From: Kluyvera genomosp. 1
GTDB lineage: Bacteria > Pseudomonadota > Gammaproteobacteria > Enterobacterales > Enterobacteriaceae
Direction of reading: 5' to 3'
NCBI RefSeq assembly: GCF_001266615.1
Contig: NZ_LGHZ01000014.1
Span: 62,001-126,000 of the forward strand
Length of the DNA: 64,000 nucleotides
Of the stretch, positions 1 to 9,172 are shown piece by piece (the stretch's first letter is position 1; every line of letters starts with the position of its first letter). Below the pieces are notes generated by a model. That model saw nothing but the letters and a program-made list of their open reading frames with translations, was not told the DNA's origin and searched no databases. Position numbers and translations under genes: made by a program.

Positions 1-682
1 GTTCAATTTCTGCCCGCATGCCCGCGGTCCACGGCTCGGCGCCAAATACGCCGGTACGCAGCGAACAACCGCGCGCATCGCCGCCCATCTGGCGTTCCAG
101 CTCTTCAATCAGGTTCAGGCAGTAGGACGGCGTTACCATGATCATGTCAGGTTTAAAATCACGAATCAGCTGGGCCTGCTTTTCCGTCTGGCCGCCGGAC
201 ATCGGGATCACCGTCGCCCCTAAACGTTCCGCACCGTAGTGCGCCCCCAGGCCGCCGGTAAACAAGCCATAGCCGTAGGCGACGTGAATTTTATCTTTCG
301 CCGAACCACCGGCGGCACGCAGCGAACGGGCGACGATATTTGCCCAGGTGTCGATATCGTTTTGCGTATAGCCGACCACGGTCGGTTTGCCGGTAGTCCC
401 GGACGACGCATGAATACGCACCACCTGCTCCATCGGCACCGCGAAGGTGTCAAACGGATAGTTATCACGCAGATCCTGCTTGGTGGTGCAGGGAAACTTG
501 CTCAGATCGCTCAGCTCATGGAAATCATCCGGGTGCACCCCCGCCGCGTCGAACTTACGGCGGTACATCGGAACATTTTCATAGGCGTGTTTGAGCGTCC
601 ATTTCAGACGTTCGGTTTGCAGAGCCTGTAATTCGTCACGCGATGCGGTTTCAATCGGATCTAATTTTGTTGTAGTTGTCAT
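1..682 (-). CDS. paaK: Phenylacetate-CoA ligase, N-terminal part (cut by window edge)
   Basis: Activates phenylacetate to phenylacetyl-CoA with ATP, the first step of the aerobic Paa pathway, in the cytosol. Reading from the ATG complementary to 680-682 gives 227 residues beginning MTTTTKLDPIETASRDE; the adenylate-forming P-loop motif SSGTTGKP lies at residues 93-100. The C-terminal half lies beyond base 1, so neither the stop nor the downstream genes (paaX and paaY in E. coli) can be seen. It follows paaJ by 29 bases on the same strand, so it is the promoter-distal gene of the paaA-K operon. Identification rests on close resemblance to E. coli PaaK. Confidence 0.95.
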   Translation of the reverse strand, partial: MTTTTKLDPIETASRDELQALQTERLKWTLKHAYENVPMYRRKFDAAGVHPDDFHELSDLSKFPCTTKQDLRDNYPFDTFAVPMEQVVRIHASSGTTGKPTVVGYTQNDIDTWANIVARSLRAAGGSAKDKIHVAYGYGLFTGGLGAHYGAERLGATVIPMSGGQTEKQAQLIRDFKPDMIMVTPSYCLNLIEELERQMGGDARGCSLRTGVFGAEPWTAGMRAEIE

Positions 683-711
683 TTTTTTAGGGTACTCGCA
701 GGTCAATTAGC

Positions 712-1917
712 TCACACTCGCTCGAGGATCAGGGCAATGCCCTGGCCCACGCCAATACACATCGTACACAGCGCATAGCGTCCTTTGCGTCGTTCCAGTT
801 CCAGGCTTGCCGCCAGCGCCAGGCGCACGCCGCTCATGCCCAACGGGTGGCCTAAGGCGATGGCGCCCCCGTTCGGGTTGACGTGCGATGCGTCATCCGC
901 AAGCCCTAACTGCCTCATCACGCCCAGCGCCTGAGCAGCAAAGGCTTCGTTGAGTTCAATCACGTCCATATCGTTAATATTCAGCCCCGCGCGCTCCAGC
1001 ACTTTACGTACTGCTGGCACCGGCCCCAGTCCCATGTATTTAGGCTCCACGCCCGCCGTGGCCATCGCGACGATGCGCGCACGCGGCGTTAGTCCCTGTG
1101 CATGAGCCTGCTGTTCACTGGCAATGATCATGGCCGCGGCACCATCATTGACGCCGGACGCGTTCCCGGCGGTGACCACGCCACCTTTACGGAATGGGGT
1201 TTTCAGCGCGGCCAACTGTTCCAGGGTGGTCTCTGCGCGTGGATGCTCATCATCACGCACCGCATTCACCGCGCCCTTCTTACCGATTATCTGCACTGGC
1301 ACAATTTCTTGCGCCAGAATGCCGTTACGCTGAGCTTGTGCCGTACGCTGCTGGCTGCGATAAGCGAAGGCGTCCTGGTCTTCACGGCTGATATTTAACA
1401 ATTCAGCTACATTCTCCGCCGTTTCCGGCATGCTGTCAGTACCAAATTGTTGCTGCATGAGCGGGTTCACAAAACGCCAGCCGATGGTGGTATCGAACAT
1501 CTCGGCCTGACGCTGGAAGGCCGATGTGGCTTTGCCCATCACGAACGGCGCACGAGACATCGACTCCACGCCGCCAGCGATCAGCAGATCGGCATCCCCA
1601 GCTTTGATAGCGCGTGCGGCAAAGCCGATAGCATCCAGACCCGAGCCGCACAGGCGGTTAATGGTGGTACCCGCCACGCTGTGCGGATACCCCGCCAGCA
1701 GCGTCGCCATATGCGCCACGTTACGGTTATCTTCACCCGCCTGGTTGGCGCAGCCAAAGATCACATCATCAATGCAGCTGGGGTCCAGACGCGGGTTGCG
1801 GCTCAACAATTCACGCAGCGGGACCGCCGCCAGATCGTCGGCGCGAACGCCCGCCAGCGCGCCGCCGTAGCGGCCAATTGGAGTACGAATTCCGTCACAA
1901 ATAAACGCGTCGCGCAT
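712..1917 (-). CDS. paaJ: 3-oxoadipyl-CoA / 3-oxo-5,6-dehydrosuberyl-CoA thiolase
   Basis: Thiolase that splits the two beta-ketoacyl-CoA intermediates of phenylacetate breakdown, releasing acetyl-CoA. It has 401 residues, the usual length for the family. The acyl-accepting cysteine is C90 in NRLCGSG, the catalytic histidine is H357 in GHPLG, and the second active-site cysteine is C387 in [10 protein letters not shown]. Its ATG overlaps the paaI stop by one base (TAATG), which suggests translational coupling. The beta-ketoadipate thiolase PcaF is a close relative, but the position inside the paa operon makes PaaJ the natural call. Confidence 0.96.
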   Translation of the reverse strand: MRDAFICDGIRTPIGRYGGALAGVRADDLAAVPLRELLSRNPRLDPSCIDDVIFGCANQAGEDNRNVAHMATLLAGYPHSVAGTTINRLCGSGLDAIGFAARAIKAGDADLLIAGGVESMSRAPFVMGKATSAFQRQAEMFDTTIGWRFVNPLMQQQFGTDSMPETAENVAELLNISREDQDAFAYRSQQRTAQAQRNGILAQEIVPVQIIGKKGAVNAVRDDEHPRAETTLEQLAALKTPFRKGGVVTAGNASGVNDGAAAMIIASEQQAHAQGLTPRARIVAMATAGVEPKYMGLGPVPAVRKVLERAGLNINDMDVIELNEAFAAQALGVMRQLGLADDASHVNPNGGAIALGHPLGMSGVRLALAASLELERRKGRYALCTMCIGVGQGIALILERV

Positions 1918-2339
1918 TAGACTTCTCCCGTGATAGTGCCGCCGATGCGGTGCGATTTGCCGCGAAACAGGGCCACTGTTTTTTGCTGCTGATTCACAAT
2001 TTCAATGTCGTAAACGCCGGTCAATTTGCCCTGTTGTTTAACTCGCGCGGTGGCGGTCAGCAGGTCACCGGTAAACGCCGGGCGAACAAAGTCGATACTG
2101 GCCGCAGACGCCACCGCGGCCAGCCCCTGGCTGTTACAGGCATAGGCAAACGCGGTATCGGCCAGCGAGAACAGCTGGCCGCCGTGGCAGGTTTGATGGC
2201 CGTTCAGCATGGATGGCGTGACCGCCATGGTCATCTGCGAATAGCCGTCGTCCATTTCGATAATCTCAATCCCCAGCGCACGGGCGCAGGTGTCTTTCTC
2301 GTACATGGCGCGGGCGTTGCGCCAGGCTTCACTACTCAT
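1917..2339 (-). CDS. paaI: Hydroxyphenylacetyl-CoA thioesterase PaaI
   Basis: Hotdog-fold thioesterase thought to rescue CoA from dead-end hydroxyphenylacetyl-CoA esters. The start chosen is MSSEAWRN at 2339, giving 140 residues as in E. coli; the same frame stays open further upstream but only by running back into paaH. The hotdog motif HGG is at residues 52-54, followed by the catalytic aspartate D61 (SLADTAF). It overlaps paaH by 8 bases and paaJ by 1, typical of tightly packed operon genes. Confidence 0.95.
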   Translation of the reverse strand: MSSEAWRNARAMYEKDTCARALGIEIIEMDDGYSQMTMAVTPSMLNGHQTCHGGQLFSLADTAFAYACNSQGLAAVASAASIDFVRPAFTGDLLTATARVKQQGKLTGVYDIEIVNQQQKTVALFRGKSHRIGGTITGEV

Positions 2340-3750
2340 GACGCATCTCCAGTAGCGCCTTTTGGCGCAGCAGCGCACTCGGGCGATAGCGTTCTTCGCC
2401 GTAGTGCTGTTGAAGGTTTTCCAGCAGACGCAGTACGCGTCCCCAGCCAAGGGATTCGCCCCAGGCCAGCGGGCCACGCGGGTAATTCACACCCAGACGC
2501 ATGGCGGTATCAACATCCTCGGCGCTGGCGACGCCTTTTTGCACCGCATCCAGCGCTTCGTTGGCCAGCATTGCCACCGTGCGCCACACCAGCAGGCCCG
2601 GGTAATCGGCGATACGCAGCACGTTTTTACCCTGCTGTTGGAAGTGGTAAACGGCTTTGTCAGTATCCGCCTGCGTGTTGGTTGCAGCCGCCGCCAGCAC
2701 CACGGTGTCGCCCGCGCTATGGTCATAAACCACGACCGGGCATCCGTGACGCACGCTTAAGGCCAGCGCAGTTTCCCCGCAGGTCTCCAGCAGTAAAACA
2801 TCATCTAATTTAGTGACGTTGTCACTTATAGCGATTTTTGCCGCTGAGTCTGCGCTTAACGCCGCTTCAGTCATAACCGGCTGGTCTTGCGCAGGCCAGC
2901 GGTAAACGCCGTGGCCGCTTTTCTTGCCCAGACGCCCGGCAATCGCCAGCTCTTGTTGGAGCAGCGACGGCAGAAAACGACGGTCCTGCCAGAAGGCGTT
3001 AAACACCGAACAGGTCACCGCAAAATTGACGTCCTGGCCGATTAAATCGGTCAACGCCAGCGGCCCCATCGGGAAACCGCCACCATCGCGCAGCGCGGCA
3101 TCGATAACCTCCGCCGACGCTACCTGCTCTTCCAGTGCACGCCAGGCCTCGGCGTAGTAAGGGCGAGCCACGCGGTTGACGATAAAGCCCGGCGTTGAAC
3201 GGCAGCGAACCGCCTGTTTACCCCAGCGACTCACGCAGTCGCAAAGCTGCTCAACCACTTCGGTGGACGTCGCCAGGCCACTGACCACTTCCACCAATTT
3301 CATCACCGGTGCCGGGTTAAAGAAATGCAGCCCCGCCACGCGCTCCGGGTGTTTGATGCCAGCGGCGATAGCGGTAATCGAAATGGACGAGGTGTTGCTG
3401 GTCAGCAGCGTGGACGGTGAACAGATCTCCGCCAGCTGGCTAAACAGCGCCTGTTTAATCTCCAGACGCTCGGAAGCAGCCTCAATCACCAATTGCGCAT
3501 CGGCAAGCTGGCTTAATTCGGTGGCGGGCGTAATGCGCGAAAGCAGCAACTGAGCCTGCTCGGCGCTGAGTTTTCCCCGGTTGACGCGGCTTTCCAGACG
3601 CTGACGGATTCCGTCGATGGCGCGGGTAATCGCCTCGGTAGAAATGTCATACAGGCGCACCGGATGTCCGGCGCTGGCCGCCACTTCGACAATACCGGCG
3701 CCCATGGTGCCGCCACCGATGACGGCGACAATAAATGGATTCTGGCTCAT
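2332..3750 (-). CDS. paaH: 3-hydroxyadipyl-CoA dehydrogenase
   Basis: NAD-dependent oxidation of 3-hydroxyadipyl-CoA to 3-oxoadipyl-CoA. It has 472 residues. The N-terminal Rossmann motif GGGTMG spans residues 12-17 and the catalytic histidine is H142 in LHFFNPAP. A second copy of the C-terminal hydroxyacyl-CoA dehydrogenase domain follows (VNYPRGPLAWGESLG near the end), which is why the protein is longer than fatty-acid HADs. It lies 3 bases after paaG and overlaps paaI by 8 bases. Confidence 0.95.
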   Translation of the reverse strand: MSQNPFIVAVIGGGTMGAGIVEVAASAGHPVRLYDISTEAITRAIDGIRQRLESRVNRGKLSAEQAQLLLSRITPATELSQLADAQLVIEAASERLEIKQALFSQLAEICSPSTLLTSNTSSISITAIAAGIKHPERVAGLHFFNPAPVMKLVEVVSGLATSTEVVEQLCDCVSRWGKQAVRCRSTPGFIVNRVARPYYAEAWRALEEQVASAEVIDAALRDGGGFPMGPLALTDLIGQDVNFAVTCSVFNAFWQDRRFLPSLLQQELAIAGRLGKKSGHGVYRWPAQDQPVMTEAALSADSAAKIAISDNVTKLDDVLLLETCGETALALSVRHGCPVVVYDHSAGDTVVLAAAATNTQADTDKAVYHFQQQGKNVLRIADYPGLLVWRTVAMLANEALDAVQKGVASAEDVDTAMRLGVNYPRGPLAWGESLGWGRVLRLLENLQQHYGEERYRPSALLRQKALLEMRHE

Positions 3751-3753
3751 GGC

Positions 3754-4542
3754 TTATTTCCCGCTGAACTGTGGCGCGCGTTTGGCGAGGAAGGCGCTGA
3801 CGCCTTCACGATAGTCATCACTGCGTCCCGCCATTCGCTGGAAGTCGCGTTCGACGTCAAGCTGCTGGTCAAGGGTGTGGGTCTCGGAAAGCTGCAGCGC
3901 TTTTTTAATCAGCCCCAGGCCAAAGGTCGGCTGTAAGGCGAAATGGCGGGCCATCGTCAGGCTGGTGTCTTTCAACTCAGCGTCATCCACCACCTGCCAG
4001 ATCATGCCCCACTGCGCGGCCTGTTCGGCGCTAAGGCTATCGCCCAACAGCGCCAGTCCCATCGCACGAGCGCGCCCGGCAACGCGTGGCAGCACCCAGC
4101 TCCCGCCGCAGTCCGGCACCAGGCCGAGCTTACTAAATGCCATCACGAATTTAGCGGAGCGCGCAGCAATCACAATGTCGCAGCCCAGCGCCAGCGTAGC
4201 ACCGGCACCAGCGGCGACCCCGTTGACCGCACAGATAACCGGTTTTGGCAGCGCAGCCAAACGGCGCACCAGCGGGTTGTAAAAGCGCTCCACCGACATG
4301 CCTAAATCCGGCGCTGGGCCGCTTGGGTCGACGTTACGGTCGTTAAGATCCTGGCCTGCGCAAAAACCGCGTCCCGCGCCGGTAATCAGCAGACAACGAA
4401 TGGTGTCATCCCGCTCAGCCTGCTTTAAGCAATCGGCCAGCTGCTGGTGCATCACATCGTTAAAGCTGTTGAGACGGTCTGGGCGGTTGAGCGTCAGGGT
4501 CATCACGCCCTGTTCAATCTCACATTGAATGAAAGCTTCCAC
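3754..4542 (-). CDS. paaG: Ring-1,2-epoxyphenylacetyl-CoA isomerase
   Basis: Crotonase-fold isomerase that opens the epoxide of ring-1,2-epoxyphenylacetyl-CoA to the seven-membered oxepin-CoA. It has 262 residues with the crotonase oxyanion-hole segments AGRGFCAGQDLNDR and NGVAAGAGATLALGCD. The hydratase glutamates seen in PaaF are absent here, fitting an isomerase rather than a hydratase. It sits two bases after paaF, in the same order as E. coli. Confidence 0.95.
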   Translation of the reverse strand: MEAFIQCEIEQGVMTLTLNRPDRLNSFNDVMHQQLADCLKQAERDDTIRCLLITGAGRGFCAGQDLNDRNVDPSGPAPDLGMSVERFYNPLVRRLAALPKPVICAVNGVAAGAGATLALGCDIVIAARSAKFVMAFSKLGLVPDCGGSWVLPRVAGRARAMGLALLGDSLSAEQAAQWGMIWQVVDDAELKDTSLTMARHFALQPTFGLGLIKKALQLSETHTLDQQLDVERDFQRMAGRSDDYREGVSAFLAKRAPQFSGK

Positions 4543-4544
4543 GG

Positions 4545-5312
4545 TTAGCGTCCTTTAAATTCCGGTGTACGTTTTTCTAAGAAGGCAGCGATGCCTTCAC
4601 GACGATCTTCCGTGCCGCTCAGCAGCGTAAACAGCTGGCGTTCCTGGGTCAGCCCAGCCTGTAAAGTCACTTCCTGTGACAAACGCAGCGCCTGTTTTGC
4701 CGCACGCAGCGCGATGGGCGAATGACGGGCAATTGTCGCCGCCAGCTTCAGTGCATACTCGTCGGAAAGATTGGCCGGATGGATATCACTCACCAGACCC
4801 GCCTGCAGCGCCCGCTGGGCGTCAATACTTTCACCACTCAGCACCATGCGGCTGGCCAGCGCTTTGCCGACGCTACGAATAAGACGCTGGGTACCGCCCG
4901 CACCCGGCATAGTGCCGAGGGTAATTTCGGGCAAACCGAAGCGCGCGTTATCCCCGGCGATCACCAGATCGCACAGCAGCGCCAGTTCACAGCCCGCGCC
5001 CAGCGCATAGCCGTTCACGACTGCAATTAGCGGCTTATTGAAGGCGTCAATCCGTGCCCACAGACGGGGACGCAGATCGTCAAAAGTGGCGGGCAGATCT
5101 TTTTCCGCCATTTCATTGAGGTCGGCCCCGGCAGCGAAATAGCGCGGATTGCCGCTGATGACACAAACGCTGATGCTGGCATCAGCAGCCGCGTTTTCCA
5201 GCGCCTCGGCAATTTGCCCAAGCAGCGCATTGTTGAGTGCGTTGCGTGCCTGCGGACGATTCAGGGTTAGCTGAAGGACACGGTCATGGCGGGTTATCAG
5301 TAACTCACTCAT
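4545..5312 (-). CDS. paaF: 2,3-dehydroadipyl-CoA hydratase
   Basis: Enoyl-CoA hydratase of the lower Paa pathway, adding water to 2,3-dehydroadipyl-CoA. It has 255 residues. The two catalytic hydratase glutamates are visible as E109 (GAGCELAL) and E129 (GLPEITLG). The start overlaps the end of paaE by 4 bases (ATGA), so translation is probably coupled. Its paralogue paaG follows immediately. Confidence 0.95.
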   Translation of the reverse strand: MSELLITRHDRVLQLTLNRPQARNALNNALLGQIAEALENAAADASISVCVISGNPRYFAAGADLNEMAEKDLPATFDDLRPRLWARIDAFNKPLIAVVNGYALGAGCELALLCDLVIAGDNARFGLPEITLGTMPGAGGTQRLIRSVGKALASRMVLSGESIDAQRALQAGLVSDIHPANLSDEYALKLAATIARHSPIALRAAKQALRLSQEVTLQAGLTQERQLFTLLSGTEDRREGIAAFLEKRTPEFKGR

Positions 5313-6379
5313 GCCATCCCCCGCGCATCAAAGTCGACCACCACGTCGCCGCTGGTTGGCAGCGCCTGACAGCTCAGGACATAGCCCGCCGCCAGTTCAT
5401 CGGCTTCCAGGCTGTAGTTAGCGGCCATGGCCACCTCGCCGCGCACCACTTTGCATTTACAGGTAGCACACACACCGCCTTTACAGGCGAACGGCAGGTC
5501 CGCACCCTGACGCAGCGCGGCATCCAGAATGCTGTCATCTTCCGCGCTAAGCGAAATCAGGCGATCGCGACCATCCTGACGCAGCGTGACCGTACGGCCT
5601 TCCGCCTGTACGCCGGTGGCGCGTTTCACGCTGGTGCCCGGCGTATTAAAGCGCTCAAGGTGAATGGATTTCTCCGGCATACCCAGGGTGCGTAACGTCG
5701 CTTCCGCGTCGTCCATCATCGCCGACGGGCCGCAGATAAAGGCGTCGTCAAAGCGGCTGAAATCAAGAAGATGTTCAGAGAGCTCACGCAGTTTGTCGCC
5801 ATCAATGCGCCCTTGCAGCAGATCGCTGTCCATCGATTCCTGGCTGAACAGGTGCACCACCTGCAGACGCTGTGGATAGCGGTCTTTCAGGTCGGCAAGT
5901 GCCTGACGGAACATCATGCTGTGGCTGCTGCGATTGCCGTAAATCAGCGTGAAGCGGCTGTCGTTTTCGGTTGCCAGTGTGGCTTCAATGATCGCCATCA
6001 TCGGGGTAATGCCAGAACCGGCGGCGATCGCCAGGTAGTTGGCCTGGCGTTCAGCCGTAGGCTGGTAGCCAAAATGCCCCTGCGGCACCATCACTTCAAA
6101 TTCCATGCCCTGCTGGATATCGCTCTGGGCATAGCGTGAGAAGCGGCCGCCATCGATAGCTTTCACCGCCACGCTGATTTCAGACGGCGTTCGGCTGCGG
6201 CAAATGGAGTAGCAGCGGCGCAGTTCTTCACCGCCAAGGCGGGTTTTCAGCGTCAGGTGCTGGCCGGGACGGAAAGCGTACGCAGTACGCAGCGCGTCGG
6301 GAATGGCGAAGGTGATGGTCACCGCATCGCGGGTTTCCGGCTCGACGCTTGCCACGGTAAGCGAATGAAATGTTGTCAT
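5309..6379 (-). CDS. paaE: Phenylacetyl-CoA epoxidase, reductase subunit
   Basis: Passes electrons from NADPH through FAD and a 2Fe-2S cluster to the PaaABC epoxygenase. The start chosen is MTTFHSLTV at 6379, giving 356 residues as in E. coli, because a GAGGTTGCG ribosome site abuts it; the frame is open 13 codons further upstream. In order: FAD site RRCYSICRS, NAD(P) site AAGSGITPM, then a plant-type ferredoxin domain whose cluster cysteines are C299, C304, C307 and C337. It lies 7 bases after paaD. Confidence 0.96.
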   Translation of the reverse strand: MTTFHSLTVASVEPETRDAVTITFAIPDALRTAYAFRPGQHLTLKTRLGGEELRRCYSICRSRTPSEISVAVKAIDGGRFSRYAQSDIQQGMEFEVMVPQGHFGYQPTAERQANYLAIAAGSGITPMMAIIEATLATENDSRFTLIYGNRSSHSMMFRQALADLKDRYPQRLQVVHLFSQESMDSDLLQGRIDGDKLRELSEHLLDFSRFDDAFICGPSAMMDDAEATLRTLGMPEKSIHLERFNTPGTSVKRATGVQAEGRTVTLRQDGRDRLISLSAEDDSILDAALRQGADLPFACKGGVCATCKCKVVRGEVAMAANYSLEADELAAGYVLSCQALPTSGDVVVDFDARGMA

Positions 6380-6386
6380 CGCAACC

Positions 6387-6884
6387 TCAAATACATTTAA
6401 AGTAATCAAAGGGTTCACGGCAGCTGTCGCAGCGATAGAGCGCTTTACAGGCCGTCGAACCGAATTCGCTAATCAGCGAGGTGTGGGTGCTACCGCAGCG
6501 CGGGCACAACACTTCGCTGGGCATTTCCGCATGGCAGGCGTGGGCCTGCGGCGGGCTGATGCCGTACTGGCGCAGACGCTCGCGGGCGTCCGGGCTCATC
6601 CAGTCGGTGGTCCATGCCGGGTCAAGCTGCAAAACAATGTGCACCGGGGTGTAACCGTGTTCGATCATCACCGCGCGAATTTCACCCAGCAGGTGCTCAG
6701 TCGCCGGGCAGCCGGAGTACGTTGGCGTAAAGCCAATGACCCAGCCGTCGCCATGACGTTCAACGCTTCTGACCATGCCAAGGTCAGTGATCGTGAGCAC
6801 AGGGACCTCCGGGTCAGGAATTGCGCTGAGCAATCCCCAGACGGTACGCACCTCGGCGGGTGCGATTGCAGCAAGACGTTGCAT
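6387..6884 (-). CDS. paaD: Epoxidase maturation factor PaaD
   Basis: Small protein of the DUF59 / MIP18 group, thought to help assemble the iron-sulfur centre of PaaE. The start at 6884 (MQRLAAIAP) gives 165 residues, the E. coli length, and has a GGAGG site just upstream. The N-terminal half carries the DUF59 region (PDPEVPVLTITDLGMV, SGCPATEHL); the C-terminal 40 residues form a zinc ribbon with CPRCGS and CDSC pairs. Confidence 0.94.
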   Translation of the reverse strand: MQRLAAIAPAEVRTVWGLLSAIPDPEVPVLTITDLGMVRSVERHGDGWVIGFTPTYSGCPATEHLLGEIRAVMIEHGYTPVHIVLQLDPAWTTDWMSPDARERLRQYGISPPQAHACHAEMPSEVLCPRCGSTHTSLISEFGSTACKALYRCDSCREPFDYFKCI

Positions 6885-6895
6885 AGCCACCTCCA

Positions 6896-7651
6896 TTACC
6901 ACTGCTGACCGGGATACGCGCGCTGCAGATACTGCATTTCCGCCAGCATCGGCCCCAGATGTTCACTGTGTAGGCCCTGCTTGCCGCCGCTGCGGAAGGC
7001 CGCTTCCTGCGGGATCTGTAAGCCAGAATCGAGCAGCGCGGTATGCACCGTCGTCTGCCATTCGCCCTGAAGTTCACGCGGTTCGACGGCGATCCCCTGC
7101 TCAACCAGCGCGATCTCCAGCTCATCAGCCATAAACAGTTCGCCGGTAAAGCGCCACAGATTGTCGACCGCCTGCTGCATCCGCTGGGCAGAAAGTTCAG
7201 TGCCATTACCCAGACGTTCCATCCAGCCGCGGCTAAAGCGCTGGTGATAGCGCACTTCTTTAAGTCCTTTGGCGGCAATTGCGGCAATCTGTGTATCGCG
7301 GCTGTTAACCAGGCGGCTGAACAGCGCTACGTGCCAAACGTCGATAAAGAACTGACGAGCGATAGTGTCGGCAAAATTACCGTTTGGCTGTTCAACCAGC
7401 AGCAGATTGCGGAACTGACGCTCATCGCGGCCAAATGCCAGCGTATCTTCGTCGCCGCTGCCGGAGAGTTCGGCGGCATAGCTTAAGAAGTTGCGCGCCT
7501 GCCCCAGCAGGTCGAGACCGATATTGGCCAGCGCCAGGTCAATTTCCAGCTCCGGCGCATGGCCGCACCAGGCACCTAAACGCTGGGCCAGCACGAGGCC
7601 GTTATCGCCCAGACGCAGGGCATACGTTGCAACGGGATTCAGGTTATTCAT
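6896..7651 (-). CDS. paaC: Phenylacetyl-CoA epoxidase, structural subunit PaaC
   Basis: Ferritin-like partner of PaaA; it forms the heterodimer core of the multicomponent epoxygenase but has lost the di-iron ligands. The start MNNLNPVATYALRLG at 7651 gives 251 residues, three more than E. coli PaaC. The LANIGLDLLGQARNFL segment and the terminal YLQRAYPGQQW are family hallmarks. It follows paaB by 7 bases. Confidence 0.95.
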   Translation of the reverse strand: MNNLNPVATYALRLGDNGLVLAQRLGAWCGHAPELEIDLALANIGLDLLGQARNFLSYAAELSGSGDEDTLAFGRDERQFRNLLLVEQPNGNFADTIARQFFIDVWHVALFSRLVNSRDTQIAAIAAKGLKEVRYHQRFSRGWMERLGNGTELSAQRMQQAVDNLWRFTGELFMADELEIALVEQGIAVEPRELQGEWQTTVHTALLDSGLQIPQEAAFRSGGKQGLHSEHLGPMLAEMQYLQRAYPGQQW

Positions 7652-7658
7652 CGTTGCC

Positions 7659-7946
7659 TCACATATGTTCCATGCCGTCCGGCACGGTGTAGAACGTCGG
7701 GTGACGGTAGACTTTGCTTTCCGCCGGGTCGAAGAACTCACCGCGCTCTTCCGGCTGCGAGGCCACGATGCTGCTGGCTTTTACGACCCAGATGGAGCAG
7801 CCTTCACTGCGGCGGGTATAGGCATCACGGGCGTTTTCTAACGCCATTTGATCGTCGGCAGCATGCAGGCTTCCCACGTGACGGTGCGATAGCCCCTGTT
7901 TGCTGCGAACAAAAACTTCGTATAACGGCCAGTATGTGTTGCTCAT
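7659..7946 (-). CDS. paaB: Phenylacetyl-CoA epoxidase subunit PaaB
   Basis: Small 95-residue subunit that bridges PaaAC heterodimers in the epoxygenase. It starts at MSNTYWPLYEVFVRSKQGL (7946), preceded by a good AAGGAG site; the longer open frame upstream runs into paaA and is not used. It has the same length as E. coli PaaB. It is located between paaA and paaC with short gaps of 11 and 7 bases. Confidence 0.95.
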   Translation of the reverse strand: MSNTYWPLYEVFVRSKQGLSHRHVGSLHAADDQMALENARDAYTRRSEGCSIWVVKASSIVASQPEERGEFFDPAESKVYRHPTFYTVPDGMEHM

Positions 7947-7957
7947 TCTTTTTCTCC

Positions 7958-8887
7958 TTAGGCGGCGTCGCGGGACTGTTGTTTTTGCGCATGTGCCAGT
8001 GCGGCTTCGCGCACCCATGCCCCTTCTTCCCAGGCCTTGCGTTTCGCACCCAGACGTTCGTGGTTACAGATGCCACGCCCGTTGATCACTTCGTTAAGTT
8101 CCTGCCAGTCGATTTCGCCGTAGCGATAGTGGCCAGTCTCTGTATCCAGCTGCAGGTCGGCATCCGGAACTTTCATACCGAGGATCTCAACCTGTGGGAC
8201 GGTGTTGTCGACAAAGCGCTGACGCAGTTCATCGTTGGAATGCAGTTTGATTTTCCACGCCATGCTGCGGGCGCTGTTTGGCGAGTTGTCATCGCTTGGT
8301 CCAAACATCATCAGCGCAGGCCACCAGAAACGGTTAATTGCGTCTTGCAGCATCTGGCGCTGCTCTTCGTTACCCGCCGCCAGCGCCATGCAGGCTTCAA
8401 AGCCCTGACGCTGGTGGAAGCTCTCTTCTTTACAGATTTTCACCATCGCACGAGCGTATGGGCCATATGAGGTACGGCACAAGGCAACCTGGTTTACGAT
8501 CGCCGCGCCATCAACCAGCCAGCCGATGACGCCGATGTCGGCCCAGGTCAGGGTTGGGTAGTTAAAGATGGAGGAGTATTTCATCTGGCCGTCGAGCATC
8601 TTCTGATACAGATCTTCACGGGCGCAGCCGAGGGTTTCGGCGGCGCTGTAGAGGTACAGGCCGTGTCCGGCTTCATCCTGCACTTTCGCCAGCAGAATCG
8701 CCTTGCGACGCAGGGTCGGCGCGCGGGTGATCCAGTTGCCTTCCGGCAGCATGCCGACAATCTCTGAGTGCGCATGCTGGCCAATCTGGCGGATCAGCGT
8801 TTTACGGTAGGCATCGGGCATCCAGTCCTGCGGTTCGATGGCTGTTTCCTGCGCGATGCGCTGGTCAAAGCGTTGTTCTTCTGTCAC
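7958..8887 (-). CDS. paaA: Phenylacetyl-CoA epoxidase, catalytic di-iron subunit
   Basis: Oxygenase subunit that epoxidises the aromatic ring of phenylacetyl-CoA. It has 309 residues. Di-iron ligands of the ferritin-like fold are visible at E42, then E72 and H75 (DEAGH), and E155 and H158 (EESFH). It is the first gene of the minus-strand operon. Its promoter lies in the 285-base region shared with divergent paaZ. Confidence 0.96.
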   Translation of the reverse strand: MTEEQRFDQRIAQETAIEPQDWMPDAYRKTLIRQIGQHAHSEIVGMLPEGNWITRAPTLRRKAILLAKVQDEAGHGLYLYSAAETLGCAREDLYQKMLDGQMKYSSIFNYPTLTWADIGVIGWLVDGAAIVNQVALCRTSYGPYARAMVKICKEESFHQRQGFEACMALAAGNEEQRQMLQDAINRFWWPALMMFGPSDDNSPNSARSMAWKIKLHSNDELRQRFVDNTVPQVEILGMKVPDADLQLDTETGHYRYGEIDWQELNEVINGRGICNHERLGAKRKAWEEGAWVREAALAHAQKQQSRDAA

Positions 8888-9172
8888 GTCATCACCTTAT
8901 GATTCCGATAAATTCAACAAATCAATTTTTGTGAATCACTTTGTTTTATAAAAGTTACATCCAGGTTAAATAAAACCACAAATTTTGTTTGTGAATTTTG
9001 TGATGTGTACCGCAAAGGCTTTTACAAAACCCTTAATAAACAGACATATGATTCATGCTCACTTCGTGTCCGCGATCGCATTGTTAATAAATTATTAAAA
9101 TCAGGCTTGCAATTTGTGATTCAGAAAAGAACTATTTATAGCGAGATTACGTAACATATTCGGAGATTTGCG
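8888..9172. promoter_or_regulatory. Divergent paaA / paaZ promoter region with PaaX-type sites
   Basis: AT-rich region between divergent paaA and paaZ. On the paaA side an inverted pair TGATTC (8900-8905) and TGAATCA (8932-8938) is separated by 26 bases. On the paaZ side TGATTCA occurs at 9049-9055 and 9117-9123. These resemble the operator half-sites of PaaX, the GntR-type repressor released by phenylacetyl-CoA in E. coli. The binding assignment is inferred from sequence and position. paaX itself is not in the window. Confidence 0.7.
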
